Source: Roseateles toxinivorans
GTDB lineage: Bacteria; Pseudomonadota; Gammaproteobacteria; Burkholderiales; Burkholderiaceae_C
NCBI RefSeq assembly: GCF_004362525.1
Contig: NZ_SNXS01000005.1
Location: forward strand, 434,001-498,000
Direction: 5' to 3'
Length of the DNA stretch: 64,000 nt
The number at the start of each line of letters is the position of its first letter. Position 1 is the stretch's first letter. Position numbers and translations under genes: made by a program. This document shows positions 32,459-40,989 of this stretch, in pieces. Below the pieces are notes generated by a model. The model worked only from the letters and a program-made list of their open reading frames with translations, was not told the origin of the DNA and ran no database searches.

Positions 32459-34444
32459 TCAGAAATGGATGCCGCGCATCATCTGCTGCATCGCCACCGC
32501 CTCGGCCGACAGCTGCGGCTTCGGGCTCTTGTCACCCTTGGCCGCGGCGCTGTCCGGGAACATGCGGAAGGTGGTATTCATGACGATCTGTGCCACGCGC
32601 GGCATAAGCGCATGCAAGACCTGGCCGAAGATGCCAAGGCGGGTGGCGATACGCACCGGCTTGCTGATGCAGGCCTGGGCGATCATGTCGGCCGCCTCTT
32701 CCGGCGACAGGGTCGGCACATTGTTGTAGATCTTGGTCGGCGCGATCATTGGCGTGCGCACCAGCGGCATATTGATGGTCGTGAAGGTGATGCCCTGGTC
32801 GGCGAACTCGGACGAGGCGCAGCGCGTCCAGGCGTCCAGCGCCGACTTGCTGGCCACATAGGCCGAGAAGCGCGGCGCATTGGTCAGCACGCCGATCGAG
32901 CTGATGTTGACGATATGGCCCCTGTGCTTGGCCACCATGCCGGGCAGCAGGCCCATGGTCACGCGCAGCGCGCCGAAGTAGTTCAGCTGCATCGTGCGTT
33001 CGAAGTCGTGGAAGCGGTCGTAGCTGCCCTCGACGGCGCGACGGATCGAGCGGCCGGCGTTATTGACCAGATAGTCGACGCCGCCATGGTCGATCAACAA
33101 CTGCGCGATGAAGCGGTCGCAATCGGCCATGTCGGCAATGTCCACCGCATAGGGCACGAAGGCATAGCCCTTGGCCTTGGCTTCGGCGCAGGCCTCGTCG
33201 AGCTTGGTCACGTCGCGGCCGCAGATCACGGTGATTGCTCCCGCCTCGGCAAACTTGTGCGCCGCCGCCAGGCCTATGCCCGAGGAGCCGCCGGTCACCA
33301 GCACGACCTTGCCGGCCACCGTGCCCCTCAGCGAGCGGTCGATGAACAGGTCGGGGTCGAGATGGCGCTCCCAGTAGTCCCACAGCCGCCAGGCGTAGTC
33401 GTTCAGCTTCGGGCATTCGATACCACTGCCCTTCAGCGCGGCCTCGGTGTCGCGGCAGTCGAAGCGGGTCGGGTAGTTGATGAAGGTCAGTATGTCCTCG
33501 GGCAGACCGAGGTCCTTCATCACCGCGTTGCGGATGCGGCGCACCGGCGCCAGCGCCATCATGCCCTTCTTGACGCTCTTCGGAATGAAGCCCAAGAGCG
33601 CGGCGTTGATGAACAGATTCATCTTCGGCGCGTGGGCCGCCTTTGACAGGATGTCCAGCACATCGCCGACGCGGTAACCCATCGGGTCCACCAGGTGGTA
33701 GCACTTGCCCTTGCCCGCGGCGGTGTGGCTGATGTGGTCCAGTGCGTTGACGACGAAGTCCACCGGCACGATATTGATGCGACCACCCTCCAGGCCCACG
33801 GCCGGCATCCAGGGCGGCAGGATCTGGCGCATGCGCTGGATCAGCTTGAAGAAGTAGTAGGGACCGTCGATCTTGTCCATCTCGCCGGTCTGCGAGTCGC
33901 CGACTACGGCCGCCGGACGGTACACGGTCCAGGGCTGCTTGCACTCCTTGCGCACGATCTTCTCGCTCTCGTGCTTGGTCATGAAGTAGGGGTGATCCAG
34001 GCCTTCGGCCTCCTCGAACATGTCCTCGCGGAACACGCCCTCGTAAAGCCCGGCGGCGGCGATCGAGCTCACATGGTGGACGTGGCCGGCGTCGATCGCC
34101 TTGGCGAACTCGACAACATTGCGCGTGCCGTCGATATTGGCGCTGATCTGGCTCTCTTCATCGGCCGACAGGTCATAGACGGCGGCCAGGTGGTAGAGGT
34201 GATCGATATGTCCCTTGAGCGTCTTCACGTCGGCGGCAGACACGCCCAGCTTCTTGCCGGTCAGGTCGCCGAACACCGGAATCGCCCGCGTCTTGTTGAC
34301 GCCCCAGAAGCTCAGCAGGTCGGGCACCTTGCCGGCACTTTCTTCGCGCAACAGGAAATAGACGGTGCTGCCACGGCGGGCCAGCAGTTTCTTGACGAGG
34401 CGTTTGCCGATAAAGCCCGTGGCTCCGGTCACAAAATACTGCAT
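32459..34444 (-). CDS. Bifunctional fatty acyl-CoA reductase (alcohol-forming)
   Basis: A 661-residue protein with two Rossmann reductase domains. The N-terminal extended-SDR domain has TGATGFIG (residues 6-13) and the active-site YFMTK (Tyr153, Lys157). The C-terminal classical-SDR domain has TGGSSGIG (384-391) and YVASK (Tyr529, Lys533). The length, HHVSSIAAAG, the FEEAE..DHPY stretch and NLNYPTRFD-like FINYPTRFD closely resemble the Marinobacter aquaeolei FAR (Maqu_2507), which reduces acyl-CoA to fatty alcohol through the aldehyde with NADPH. This resemblance is from memory. AGGAGA lies before the ATG at 34444. The phasin gene is divergent, and a lipid-storage context follows. Confidence 0.85.
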   Translation of the reverse strand: MQYFVTGATGFIGKRLVKKLLARRGSTVYFLLREESAGKVPDLLSFWGVNKTRAIPVFGDLTGKKLGVSAADVKTLKGHIDHLYHLAAVYDLSADEESQISANIDGTRNVVEFAKAIDAGHVHHVSSIAAAGLYEGVFREDMFEEAEGLDHPYFMTKHESEKIVRKECKQPWTVYRPAAVVGDSQTGEMDKIDGPYYFFKLIQRMRQILPPWMPAVGLEGGRINIVPVDFVVNALDHISHTAAGKGKCYHLVDPMGYRVGDVLDILSKAAHAPKMNLFINAALLGFIPKSVKKGMMALAPVRRIRNAVMKDLGLPEDILTFINYPTRFDCRDTEAALKGSGIECPKLNDYAWRLWDYWERHLDPDLFIDRSLRGTVAGKVVLVTGGSSGIGLAAAHKFAEAGAITVICGRDVTKLDEACAEAKAKGYAFVPYAVDIADMADCDRFIAQLLIDHGGVDYLVNNAGRSIRRAVEGSYDRFHDFERTMQLNYFGALRVTMGLLPGMVAKHRGHIVNISSIGVLTNAPRFSAYVASKSALDAWTRCASSEFADQGITFTTINMPLVRTPMIAPTKIYNNVPTLSPEEAADMIAQACISKPVRIATRLGIFGQVLHALMPRVAQIVMNTTFRMFPDSAAAKGDKSPKPQLSAEAVAMQQMMRGIHF

Positions 34445-34671
34445 GCATGTCTCCTGAAGAACTGTTGGTCGTTCGCTTGAGGTCGAAATCAGCCCCATTC
34501 TTGATCAATCCCGGGCCCTTGCCGCTGCGCGCTTTCCCGAAGCCTGGGCCTCTCCGGTATAGAGCCCCCTCACTAGCAAATACGGATGTCTTGTGCGCTG
34601 TGCGGCCCTATAGTCGCCAAAGAACGCTGCTCCGGGGTGGGGTGGTGGATAAGCCAGCAAGGACTCAATCC

Positions 34672-35247
34672 ATGGTCAAGAAGCTCAAGAAGATGGCCGC
34701 CAGCCAAGCCGCCTCATCCACCGGTCTGCCCGCGGGGCTGTTCGACAGCCAGGTCGCCCAGACCATCAAGGACTCGGCCCAGCAGATCTGGCTGGCCGGT
34801 CTCGGCGCCTTTGCCAAGGCCCAGGGTGAAGGCGGCAAGGTGTTTGAAACACTGGTCAAGGAAGGTGTCAGCTTGCAACGCAAAACCCGCGGCCTGGCCG
34901 AAGAGAAGATCAGCGAAGTCACCAGCAAGATGAGTGGCATGGCGGACGATGTAACGAACAAGGCCGGTCAGCACTGGGACAAGCTGGAGACCATCTTCGA
35001 GGACCGCGTCGCCAAGTCGATGAACCGCCTGGGCGTGCCCTCGGCCAAGGATGTGGACGCGCTGATCGCCCGCATCGACGAGCTCAGCGCCGCGGTCAGC
35101 AAGCTGACCGGCACCCCTGTGGGCAAGGCCAAGGCCGTTGCCCCCGCCAAGAAGCGCGCCGCGCCGGCCAAGAAGACCGCTGCCGCACCTGCGGCCCCGG
35201 CCAAGAAGGCCCCTGTCAAGCGCGCGGCCCGCAAGACGGCCAGCTGA
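34672..35247 (+). CDS. Phasin-family PHA granule-associated protein
   Basis: A 191-residue protein. Residues ~25-130 form the amphipathic phasin domain (TIKDSAQQIWLAGLGAFAKA, then coiled coil EEKISEVTSKMSGMADDV), and the C-terminal ~55 residues are a Lys/Ala/Pro-rich tail with AKK repeats like histone H1. This is the PhaF/PhaI layout, in which the basic tail links polyhydroxyalkanoate granules to the nucleoid. The ATG at 34672 follows a 227-base gap from the divergent reductase gene that contains TATAGT at 34609-34614 as a possible -10. Confidence 0.88.
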   Translation: MVKKLKKMAASQAASSTGLPAGLFDSQVAQTIKDSAQQIWLAGLGAFAKAQGEGGKVFETLVKEGVSLQRKTRGLAEEKISEVTSKMSGMADDVTNKAGQHWDKLETIFEDRVAKSMNRLGVPSAKDVDALIARIDELSAAVSKLTGTPVGKAKAVAPAKKRAAPAKKTAAAPAAPAKKAPVKRAARKTAS

Positions 35248-35270
35248 GCTTGATGCTCCCTTACCCCTCG

Positions 35271-35296
35271 AAAGCGCCTTCCATGAAGGCGCTTTT
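35271..35296 (+). terminator. Intrinsic terminator after the phasin gene
   Basis: AAAGCGCCTT and AAGGCGCTTT form a 10-bp stem around CCATG, followed by TTTTG. Good stem, short T tract. Confidence 0.75.
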
Positions 35297-35318
35297 GTCC
35301 ATCTGATGACTGATTGAC

Positions 35319-36566
35319 ATGGCTCAAGCGCGCAGCAGCAAGACACCCTCAACAACCGCCGGCCGCTCCCGCATCGGCCTGGCCCTGGCCGGCGGCGGAC
35401 CGCTGGGTGCGATCTACGAGGTCGGTGCGCTGTGCGCGCTGGAGGAGTCGGTCAAGGGCCTGGACCTGACCGACTGCCATGGCTATATCGGTGTGTCGGC
35501 CGGCGGCTTTCTGGCCGCGGGCCTGGCCAATGGCGTGACGCCGCGCGAGTTGTGCGCCTCCTTCATCGAGAACACGGGCGATGTTGTCGATGTGTTCGAG
35601 CCCGCCCTGCTGCTCAAGCCCGCCTGGCGCGAGTTCGGCCAGCGCCTGCGCCTGCTGCCGGGCCTGCTGGCCTCGGCGGGCTGGGAGCTGGCGGTGGACA
35701 AGCGCTCGATGTCCGGGGTTCTGGAGCGCCTGGGCCGTGTGCTGCCCACCGGCGTGTTCTCCAACGAGGCGCTGGAGAGGCAACTGCGCCGCCAGTTCGC
35801 CCAGCCCGGCCGCAGCAACGACTTCCGCGAGCTCAAGCACCGGCTGGTGTTGGTGGCCACGCAACTGGACAGCGGCCAGGCCACCGCCTTTGGCCAGCCC
35901 GGGTTCGACCATGTACCGATCTCGCAGGCGGTGCAGGCCAGTGCCGCGCTGCCGGGCCTGTTCCCGCCGGTCGAGATCGATGGTCGGCACTATGTGGACG
36001 GCGCACTGAAGAAGACGGTCCACGCGACGGTGCTGCTCGATGAAGGCCTGGACCTGCTGATCTGCCTGAATCCGCTGGTGCCCTTTGATGCCACCCATGC
36101 CGGCAAGCCCGACGCCGATGCTCGGATCGAGAAGATCCCGCGCCTGGTGGACGGCGGCCTGCCGCTGGTGCTGAGCCAGACCTTTCGCTCGCTGATCCAC
36201 TCGCGGCTGGAGCTCGGGCTGCGCGGCTATGAGCGCAGCCATCCGGACACCGACATCCTGCTGTTCGAGCCCGACCATCGTGATCCGGAGATGTTCCTGG
36301 CCAATACCTTCAGCTACTCGCAGCGCCGTCATCTGGCCGAGCATGCCTATCAGCAGACCCGCGCGCTCTTGCGCAGCGATGCCGCGGTGCGGGCCAAGCT
36401 GGAGCGCCATGGCCTGCTGCTGAATGACGCCCTGCTGAACGACAAGACGCGCGTCCTGGTCGGCAAGCTGCCCCCGCGCTCGCGCAGCGGCCGGGCGGTG
36501 CAAAAGCTCGATGCGACCCTGACCGAGCTTGAGCGGCTGCTGCCGCGGCTGCCAGGAAAGGCATGA
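35319..36566 (+). CDS. Patatin-like phospholipase family protein
   Basis: A 415-residue patatin-fold lipid acyl hydrolase. The oxyanion loop is LAGGGPLGAIYEVG (residues ~23-36), the nucleophile elbow is GVSAGG (Ser about residue 60), and the catalytic Asp is in YVDGALKKT (about residue 226). There is no signal peptide, so it is probably cytosolic or membrane-associated. Beside phasin and acyl-CoA reductase genes it may release fatty acids from lipids or act near PHA granules; this is inference from neighbours. Confidence 0.88.
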   Translation: MAQARSSKTPSTTAGRSRIGLALAGGGPLGAIYEVGALCALEESVKGLDLTDCHGYIGVSAGGFLAAGLANGVTPRELCASFIENTGDVVDVFEPALLLKPAWREFGQRLRLLPGLLASAGWELAVDKRSMSGVLERLGRVLPTGVFSNEALERQLRRQFAQPGRSNDFRELKHRLVLVATQLDSGQATAFGQPGFDHVPISQAVQASAALPGLFPPVEIDGRHYVDGALKKTVHATVLLDEGLDLLICLNPLVPFDATHAGKPDADARIEKIPRLVDGGLPLVLSQTFRSLIHSRLELGLRGYERSHPDTDILLFEPDHRDPEMFLANTFSYSQRRHLAEHAYQQTRALLRSDAAVRAKLERHGLLLNDALLNDKTRVLVGKLPPRSRSGRAVQKLDATLTELERLLPRLPGKA

Positions 36567-36578
36567 AGTCCGGGAGCT

Positions 36579-36594
36579 TGTGAACTGTGTCACG
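36579..36594 (+). promoter_or_regulatory. Possible CRP-type site
   Basis: TGTGAACTGTGTCACG matches TGTGA-N6-TCACA except for the last base. It lies about 110 bases before the PEP-CTERM gene at 36704 and just after the patatin stop. Could be chance; noted because the window also encodes a cyclase and a cyclic-nucleotide-binding protein. Confidence 0.25.
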
Positions 36595-36703
36595 GAGGCC
36601 TGGGGGCCACCCCTTGTTCAGGGTGATGGCGGCAAATTACTGCCCCGCAACAATCCACGCAGACCTTCACGAACCCCTCAACAGGCCCCAGGCCAAGGAC
36701 ACC

Positions 36704-37318
36704 ATGCGCAAACTTCTGATCGCCGCCCTGCTCGCCACGCCGCTGTTCGCCAACGCCGCCGACAACCTGCTGATCAACGGCAGCTTCGAAGCCACGACCC
36801 AGGGCAACAACAGCTGGAGCATCTACAAGCCGGGCATTGCAGGCTGGGCGACCGATGCCGATCTGGGTGTCGAGGTGCGCAACAACGTCGAGGGCTCGGC
36901 CTTCGACGGCCTGCGCTATGTCGAGCTGGACACCACCGGCAACAGCTGGATCAGCCAGACCCTCGCCACCGAAGTCGGCCAGTGGTACACGGTCTCCTTC
37001 GCCTACTCGAACCGCAAGGGCGTGGCCGCCGACAGCAACGGCCTGAAGTGGAGCTTCGGCGACACCGCCGAAGTGGCCGACGGCCTGGCCTTCAACAACA
37101 GCGGCAACAACCAGTGGTCCACCTTCTCGACCACCGTGCTGGCTACCTCCGCTTCGACGACGCTGAAGTTCTGGGCGACCGGCACGAGCGACTCGCTGGG
37201 CACCTCGCTGGACAATATCTCGGTCACCGCCGCGGTGCCGGAGCCCGAGACCTATGCGCTGATGCTGGCCGGTCTGGCCGCCGTGGGCATGATGGCCCGC
37301 CGCCGCAAGCAGGCCTGA
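36704..37318 (+). CDS. PEP-CTERM sorting domain-containing protein
   Basis: A 204-residue exported protein: signal peptide (LLIAALLATPLFANAA), a beta-rich body resembling DUF642/galactose-binding-like domains (DNLLINGSFEA at the start, SLDNISVTA at the end), then the PEP-CTERM signal (VPEPETYALMLAGLAAVGMMARRRKQA split as PEP, helix and RRRK tail at residues ~179-204). A surface or matrix carbohydrate-binding role is likely but unproven. The ATG at 36704 opens the signal peptide. Confidence 0.9.
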   Translation: MRKLLIAALLATPLFANAADNLLINGSFEATTQGNNSWSIYKPGIAGWATDADLGVEVRNNVEGSAFDGLRYVELDTTGNSWISQTLATEVGQWYTVSFAYSNRKGVAADSNGLKWSFGDTAEVADGLAFNNSGNNQWSTFSTTVLATSASTTLKFWATGTSDSLGTSLDNISVTAAVPEPETYALMLAGLAAVGMMARRRKQA

Positions 37319-37337
37319 TCAGCCCGTTGACCCCGTC

Positions 37338-37366
37338 AAAAAGCGCCTCGGTCGAGGCGCTTTTTT
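37338..37366. terminator. Bidirectional intrinsic terminator
   Basis: AAAAAGCGCCTCG and CGAGGCGCTTTTT form a long stem with A and T tracts on both sides. It serves the PEP-CTERM gene and, on the other strand, the carboxypeptidase gene that ends at 37370. Confidence 0.88.
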
Positions 37367-37369
37367 CGT

Positions 37370-38857
37370 TCAGGCGAGGTAGCGCGATTCGAGGTGGGCA
37401 CGGAAGTACGCCGGGTTCAGCGTCTCGCCACTGGCGCGCCTGACCAGCTCCGGCGTCTCGAAGCGGCTGCCCTGGCTCCAGATATTGGCCTTGAGCCAGT
37501 CGAACACGGCGTTGAGATCGCCGCTGGCAATGCGCTGGTCCAGATCGGGCATGTCGCGGCGCATGCTGGCAAACCACTGAGCGGCATACATCGCGCCCAA
37601 GGTGTAGCAGGGGAAGTAGCCGAACAGGCCGGCGCCCCAGTGCACGTCCTGCATGCAGCCGTCCTTGAAGTTGCCGCGGGTGTCTATGCCCAGCAGCTCC
37701 ATCATCTTGGTGTCCCACAGGGCCGGGATGTCGTCCACCTCGATCTCGCCCTCGATCAGCGCCCGCTCGATCTCGTAGCGCAGGATCACATGGGCCGGGT
37801 AGGTGACCTCGTCGGCATCGACGCGGATATAGCCGGGCGCCACGCGGGTCAGCAGGCGCGTCAGGTTCTCGACCTCGAAGGCCGGGCTCTCGCCGATATG
37901 CTTGTTCAGCAGCGGCAGCAGCAGCTTGGCAAAGCCGGGGTGGCAGCCCAGCTGCATCTCGAAGCTCAGGCTCTGGCTCTCATGCAGGCCCATCGAGCGG
38001 GAGTGCGCAATCGGCTGGCCCAGCAGCTCGCGCGGCAGGTTCTGCTCGTAGCGGGCATGGCCGGTCTCGTGGATGGTGCCGGTCATGCTCTGCATGAAGC
38101 TGTCTTCGCGGTAGCGGGTGGTCAGGCGCACGTCCTCGGGCACGCCGCCGCAGAAGGGGTGGGCGCTCTCGTCGAGACGGCCGGCCTCGAAGTCGAAGCC
38201 CAGCAGGCTCATCACGTCATGGCCCAGCGCGCGCTGCGCTGCCTTGGGGAACGGCCCCACCGGCTGCAGCGTGGTCTGCTGCGCCTGGCGCGCCTGCACC
38301 TGCTGGATCAGACCCGGCAGCCACTGACGCAGATCGCCGAACACCCGGTCCACCTCGGCGCTGGTCATGCCGGGCTCATAGCGGTCCATCAGTGCGTCAT
38401 ACAGCGACAGGCCGTTGTCGGCAGCGAGCAGCCGTGCCTCCTCACGCTGCAGCTTCACCACCTCGCGCAGATTGGCGGCATAACCGGCCCAGTCCTGCGC
38501 CGGGCGCTGCGTGCGCCAGGCATGCTCGCAGCGCGAGATGGCCAGCGACTTGGCCTCCACCAGCGCCTGCGGCAGTGCGTTCGAGGCGCGCCATTCGCGC
38601 TTCATTTCGCGCAGATTGGCGCGGGCATCATCGTCCAGGCTCTCCTGCTCGGCAGCGGCCAGCAGGGCCTGCAGCGAGGCATCGGTGCGCATCTGGTGCA
38701 GCACGCCGTCCATCTCGGCCATGGCCAGCGCGCGGGCCTCGTTGCCCTTGGCGGGCATGTTCGCGGCCTGGTCCCAGCCGGCGATCGATTGCAGATGGGC
38801 CAGACGGTGCATGCGCTGATGGCGTTGCTGGAGTTCTGTGTAGGCAGGTGTGGACAT
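37370..38857 (-). CDS. M32 family metallocarboxypeptidase (Taq type)
   Basis: A 495-residue carboxypeptidase of family M32. The zinc motif is GTIHETGHARYEQ (HExxH near residue 265), with the downstream Glu in GLHESQSLSFE. Other family marks are the N-terminal AGWDQAANMP and the DVRLTTRYRE segment (DxRxT), and VTYPAHVILRYEIE near the C-terminus. It is a cytosolic enzyme with broad C-terminal exopeptidase activity. Length agrees with the family. Confidence 0.95.
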   Translation of the reverse strand: MSTPAYTELQQRHQRMHRLAHLQSIAGWDQAANMPAKGNEARALAMAEMDGVLHQMRTDASLQALLAAAEQESLDDDARANLREMKREWRASNALPQALVEAKSLAISRCEHAWRTQRPAQDWAGYAANLREVVKLQREEARLLAADNGLSLYDALMDRYEPGMTSAEVDRVFGDLRQWLPGLIQQVQARQAQQTTLQPVGPFPKAAQRALGHDVMSLLGFDFEAGRLDESAHPFCGGVPEDVRLTTRYREDSFMQSMTGTIHETGHARYEQNLPRELLGQPIAHSRSMGLHESQSLSFEMQLGCHPGFAKLLLPLLNKHIGESPAFEVENLTRLLTRVAPGYIRVDADEVTYPAHVILRYEIERALIEGEIEVDDIPALWDTKMMELLGIDTRGNFKDGCMQDVHWGAGLFGYFPCYTLGAMYAAQWFASMRRDMPDLDQRIASGDLNAVFDWLKANIWSQGSRFETPELVRRASGETLNPAYFRAHLESRYLA

Positions 38858-38942
38858 GGATGGAACGCCCGGATGGGGCGCGGAAGTCGTTGGGGGACGC
38901 CGGATAGGCGCGAAACTCTATTTTCTCAGCCTCGTGCGAGCA

Positions 38943-39425
38943 TCAGGGCTGGAATTGCCCGGGGAATACCCACAGCAGGGCGGCCGTGGCGGTGGAATAG
39001 CGCAGGAACTTGCCCACCGCCATATAGGCCATGCAGGGCCAGAAGGGCATCTTCAGCCAGCCGGCCACGGCGCACAGCGGGTCACCGACCACCGGCAGCC
39101 AGCTCACCAAGCAGGCCTTGGGGCCGAAGCGTTCCAGCCAGCGCAGCGCCTGCGCCTTCGGGCTGCGATGGGTGGTCAGCTCATAGGCCCGTTCGGCGCC
39201 ATAGCCCATCCACCAGGTCACGGCGCCACCCAGCGTATTGCCGGCCGTGGCCACCAGCACCGCCGGCCAGAACAGCTCCGGATTGAGCTTGACCAGGCCG
39301 AACACGGCCGGTTCCGAGGCCATGGGCAGCAGGGTGGCGCCGATGAAGGCCACCACGAAGATCGTGCTCAGGCCGAACTTGGGCAGGGCCAGCGCGGCCA
39401 GCAGAGAGTGAAGCCAGAGTTCCAT
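38943..39425 (-). CDS. YqaA family membrane protein
   Basis: A 160-residue DedA/SNARE-associated-type membrane protein. It has four hydrophobic segments and conserved turn residues: FIGATLLPMASEPAV, NTLGGAVTWWMGYG and SWLPVVGDPLCAVAGW, the last being the YqaA signature. The family is related to DedA/UPF0126 lipid flippases, but the function is not established. The ATG at 39425 is preceded by an in-frame GTG two codons earlier. Confidence 0.88.
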   Translation of the reverse strand: MELWLHSLLAALALPKFGLSTIFVVAFIGATLLPMASEPAVFGLVKLNPELFWPAVLVATAGNTLGGAVTWWMGYGAERAYELTTHRSPKAQALRWLERFGPKACLVSWLPVVGDPLCAVAGWLKMPFWPCMAYMAVGKFLRYSTATAALLWVFPGQFQP

Positions 39426-39521
39426 GCGCACCGATTATCGGGGCCTGCCGTCGTTGCGCTGTCAAGGACTGTAAAAACAGACATCCCCAGTTCGCGGCCA
39501 CCGGCCGGGCGGCGGGGCCGC

Positions 39522-39527
39522 TATACT
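39522..39527 (+). promoter_or_regulatory. Putative -10 element of dusB-fis
   Basis: TATACT lies 40 bases before the dusB ATG. The upstream -35 region is GC-rich and unclear. In many proteobacteria fis is transcribed from the dusB promoter, so this may drive both genes. Confidence 0.45.
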
Positions 39528-39566
39528 CCTGCCTCCTTTTTAAGCAGCTCCCGTTCCCCCTCCCCC

Positions 39567-40625
39567 ATGCGCATCGGCCCTCATTCCCTGACAAACCGCC
39601 TGTTTGTCGCACCGATGGCCGGCGTCACCGACAGGCCCTTCCGCCAGCTGTGCCGGCGCCTGGGTGCCGGCTATGCGGTGAGCGAGATGGTGACCTCGCG
39701 CAAGGAGCTGTGGGGCAGCCTGAAGACCTCGCGCCGCGCCAACCACGATGGCGAACCAGGCCCGATCGCGGTGCAGATCGCCGGCACCGACGCCGCGATG
39801 ATGGCCGAGGCCGCCAGCTACAACATTGATCGCGGCGCCCAGATCATCGACATCAATATGGGCTGCCCGGCCAAGAAGGTCTGCAACAAATGGGCCGGCT
39901 CGGCGCTGATGCAGGACGAGAGCCTGGCGCTGGGCATCATCGAGGCCGTGGTCGAGGCCTGCGCGCCCCATGGCGTGCCGGTGACCCTGAAGATGCGCAC
40001 CGGCTGGTGCCAGAGCCAGCGCAATGCGCTGAGCATCGCGCTGGCCGCGCAGAACGCCGGCGTGGCCATGGTCACCGTCCATGGCCGCACCCGCGAGCAG
40101 GGCTACAAGGGCGAGGCCGAGTACGACACGATTGCCGCGGTGAAGGCCGCGCTGACGATTCCGGTCGTCGCCAATGGCGATATCGACACCCCCGAGAAGG
40201 CCCGCGAGGTACTGGCCCGGACCGGTGCCGATGCGGTGATGATTGGCCGCGCGGCCCAGGGCCGGCCCTGGATCTTCCGCGAGATCGCCCACTTCCTGGC
40301 CACAGGCGAACACCTGCCGGCGCCCGAGGTGATGCAGGCGCGCAGCTGGTTGCTCGAGCATCTGGAAGACCACTACACGCTGTACGGCGAGCGCTCCGGC
40401 GTGCGCACGGCACGCAAGCACATTGGCTGGGCGGTGCGCGCCCTGCCCGGCGGCGAGGACTTTCGCGGCCATATGAACACACTGGAAAGCTGCGACACGC
40501 AAATCCGTGCCGTGGCCGACTGGTTCGAGGCGCTGGCACAAGCGCATGAACGCCTGCCGCTGCAATGCGTAGCGTCGGCGGCCAACGACGACGAAGACAC
40601 CGACAACACCCCGCTGGTGGCCTGA
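39567..40625 (+). CDS. dusB: tRNA-dihydrouridine synthase B
   Basis: DusB reduces specific uridines in the tRNA D-loop using FMN and NADPH. The 352-residue protein has the FMN-binding TIM barrel (APMAGVTDRPFR at the start, VVANGDIDTP and DAVMIGRAAQGRPWIF), the catalytic Cys in NMGCPAKKVCNKWAG, and the C-terminal helical RNA-binding domain. The ATG is weakly preceded by a purine run but conservation starts here. It is followed by fis 78 bases later. Confidence 0.95.
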   Translation: MRIGPHSLTNRLFVAPMAGVTDRPFRQLCRRLGAGYAVSEMVTSRKELWGSLKTSRRANHDGEPGPIAVQIAGTDAAMMAEAASYNIDRGAQIIDINMGCPAKKVCNKWAGSALMQDESLALGIIEAVVEACAPHGVPVTLKMRTGWCQSQRNALSIALAAQNAGVAMVTVHGRTREQGYKGEAEYDTIAAVKAALTIPVVANGDIDTPEKAREVLARTGADAVMIGRAAQGRPWIFREIAHFLATGEHLPAPEVMQARSWLLEHLEDHYTLYGERSGVRTARKHIGWAVRALPGGEDFRGHMNTLESCDTQIRAVADWFEALAQAHERLPLQCVASAANDDEDTDNTPLVA

Positions 40626-40703
40626 GCGCCATGCAGCAGGCCTCCCCATTCGGTTGACGAAGAAGACAGGAGGTGCAGCGTGGAGGTGGCCCGGAGGAAC
40701 AAG

Positions 40704-40943
40704 ATGACCAAGAAAAAACATATAGAAGAATGCGTGCGCGAGAACCTGGAGGCCTATTTCGCCGATCTGGAAGGGGCCGAGCCGCACTCGATGCACGACA
40801 TGCTGATGGGCGTGGTCGAGAAGCCCTTGCTGGAGGTGGTGATGAAGCACGCCGCCGGCAACCAGAGCAAGGCCGCCGAATGGCTGGGCATCAACCGCAA
40901 TACGCTGCGCAGGAAACTGCAAGACCACAAGCTGCTCGGCTGA
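40704..40943 (+). CDS. fis: Fis family nucleoid protein
   Basis: A 79-residue Fis-type DNA-binding protein. The C-terminal helix-turn-helix is clear ([20 protein letters not shown], residues ~54-73) and the N-terminal part holds the dimer helices ([12 protein letters not shown]). It is shorter at the N-terminus than E. coli Fis, as is usual in betaproteobacteria. CGGAGGAAC sits before the ATG at 40704. Its position between dusB and purH is conserved in Burkholderiales. Confidence 0.95.
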   Translation: MTKKKHIEECVRENLEAYFADLEGAEPHSMHDMLMGVVEKPLLEVVMKHAAGNQSKAAEWLGINRNTLRRKLQDHKLLG

Positions 40944-40989
40944 CTGCCACGCTCGCCCCCCCGAATTCAAACGTTCTCAAAGGCTATCC

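Noticed and set aside
36618-36645. A sigma-54-like GGCGGCAAATTACTGC before the second PEP-CTERM gene
   Set aside because: The GG and GC elements are two bases too far apart for a -24/-12 promoter.
37394-39286. A 630-codon plus-strand frame opposite the M32 carboxypeptidase gene
   Set aside because: The opposite strand encodes a clear HExxH carboxypeptidase; this frame is compositionally biased shadow.
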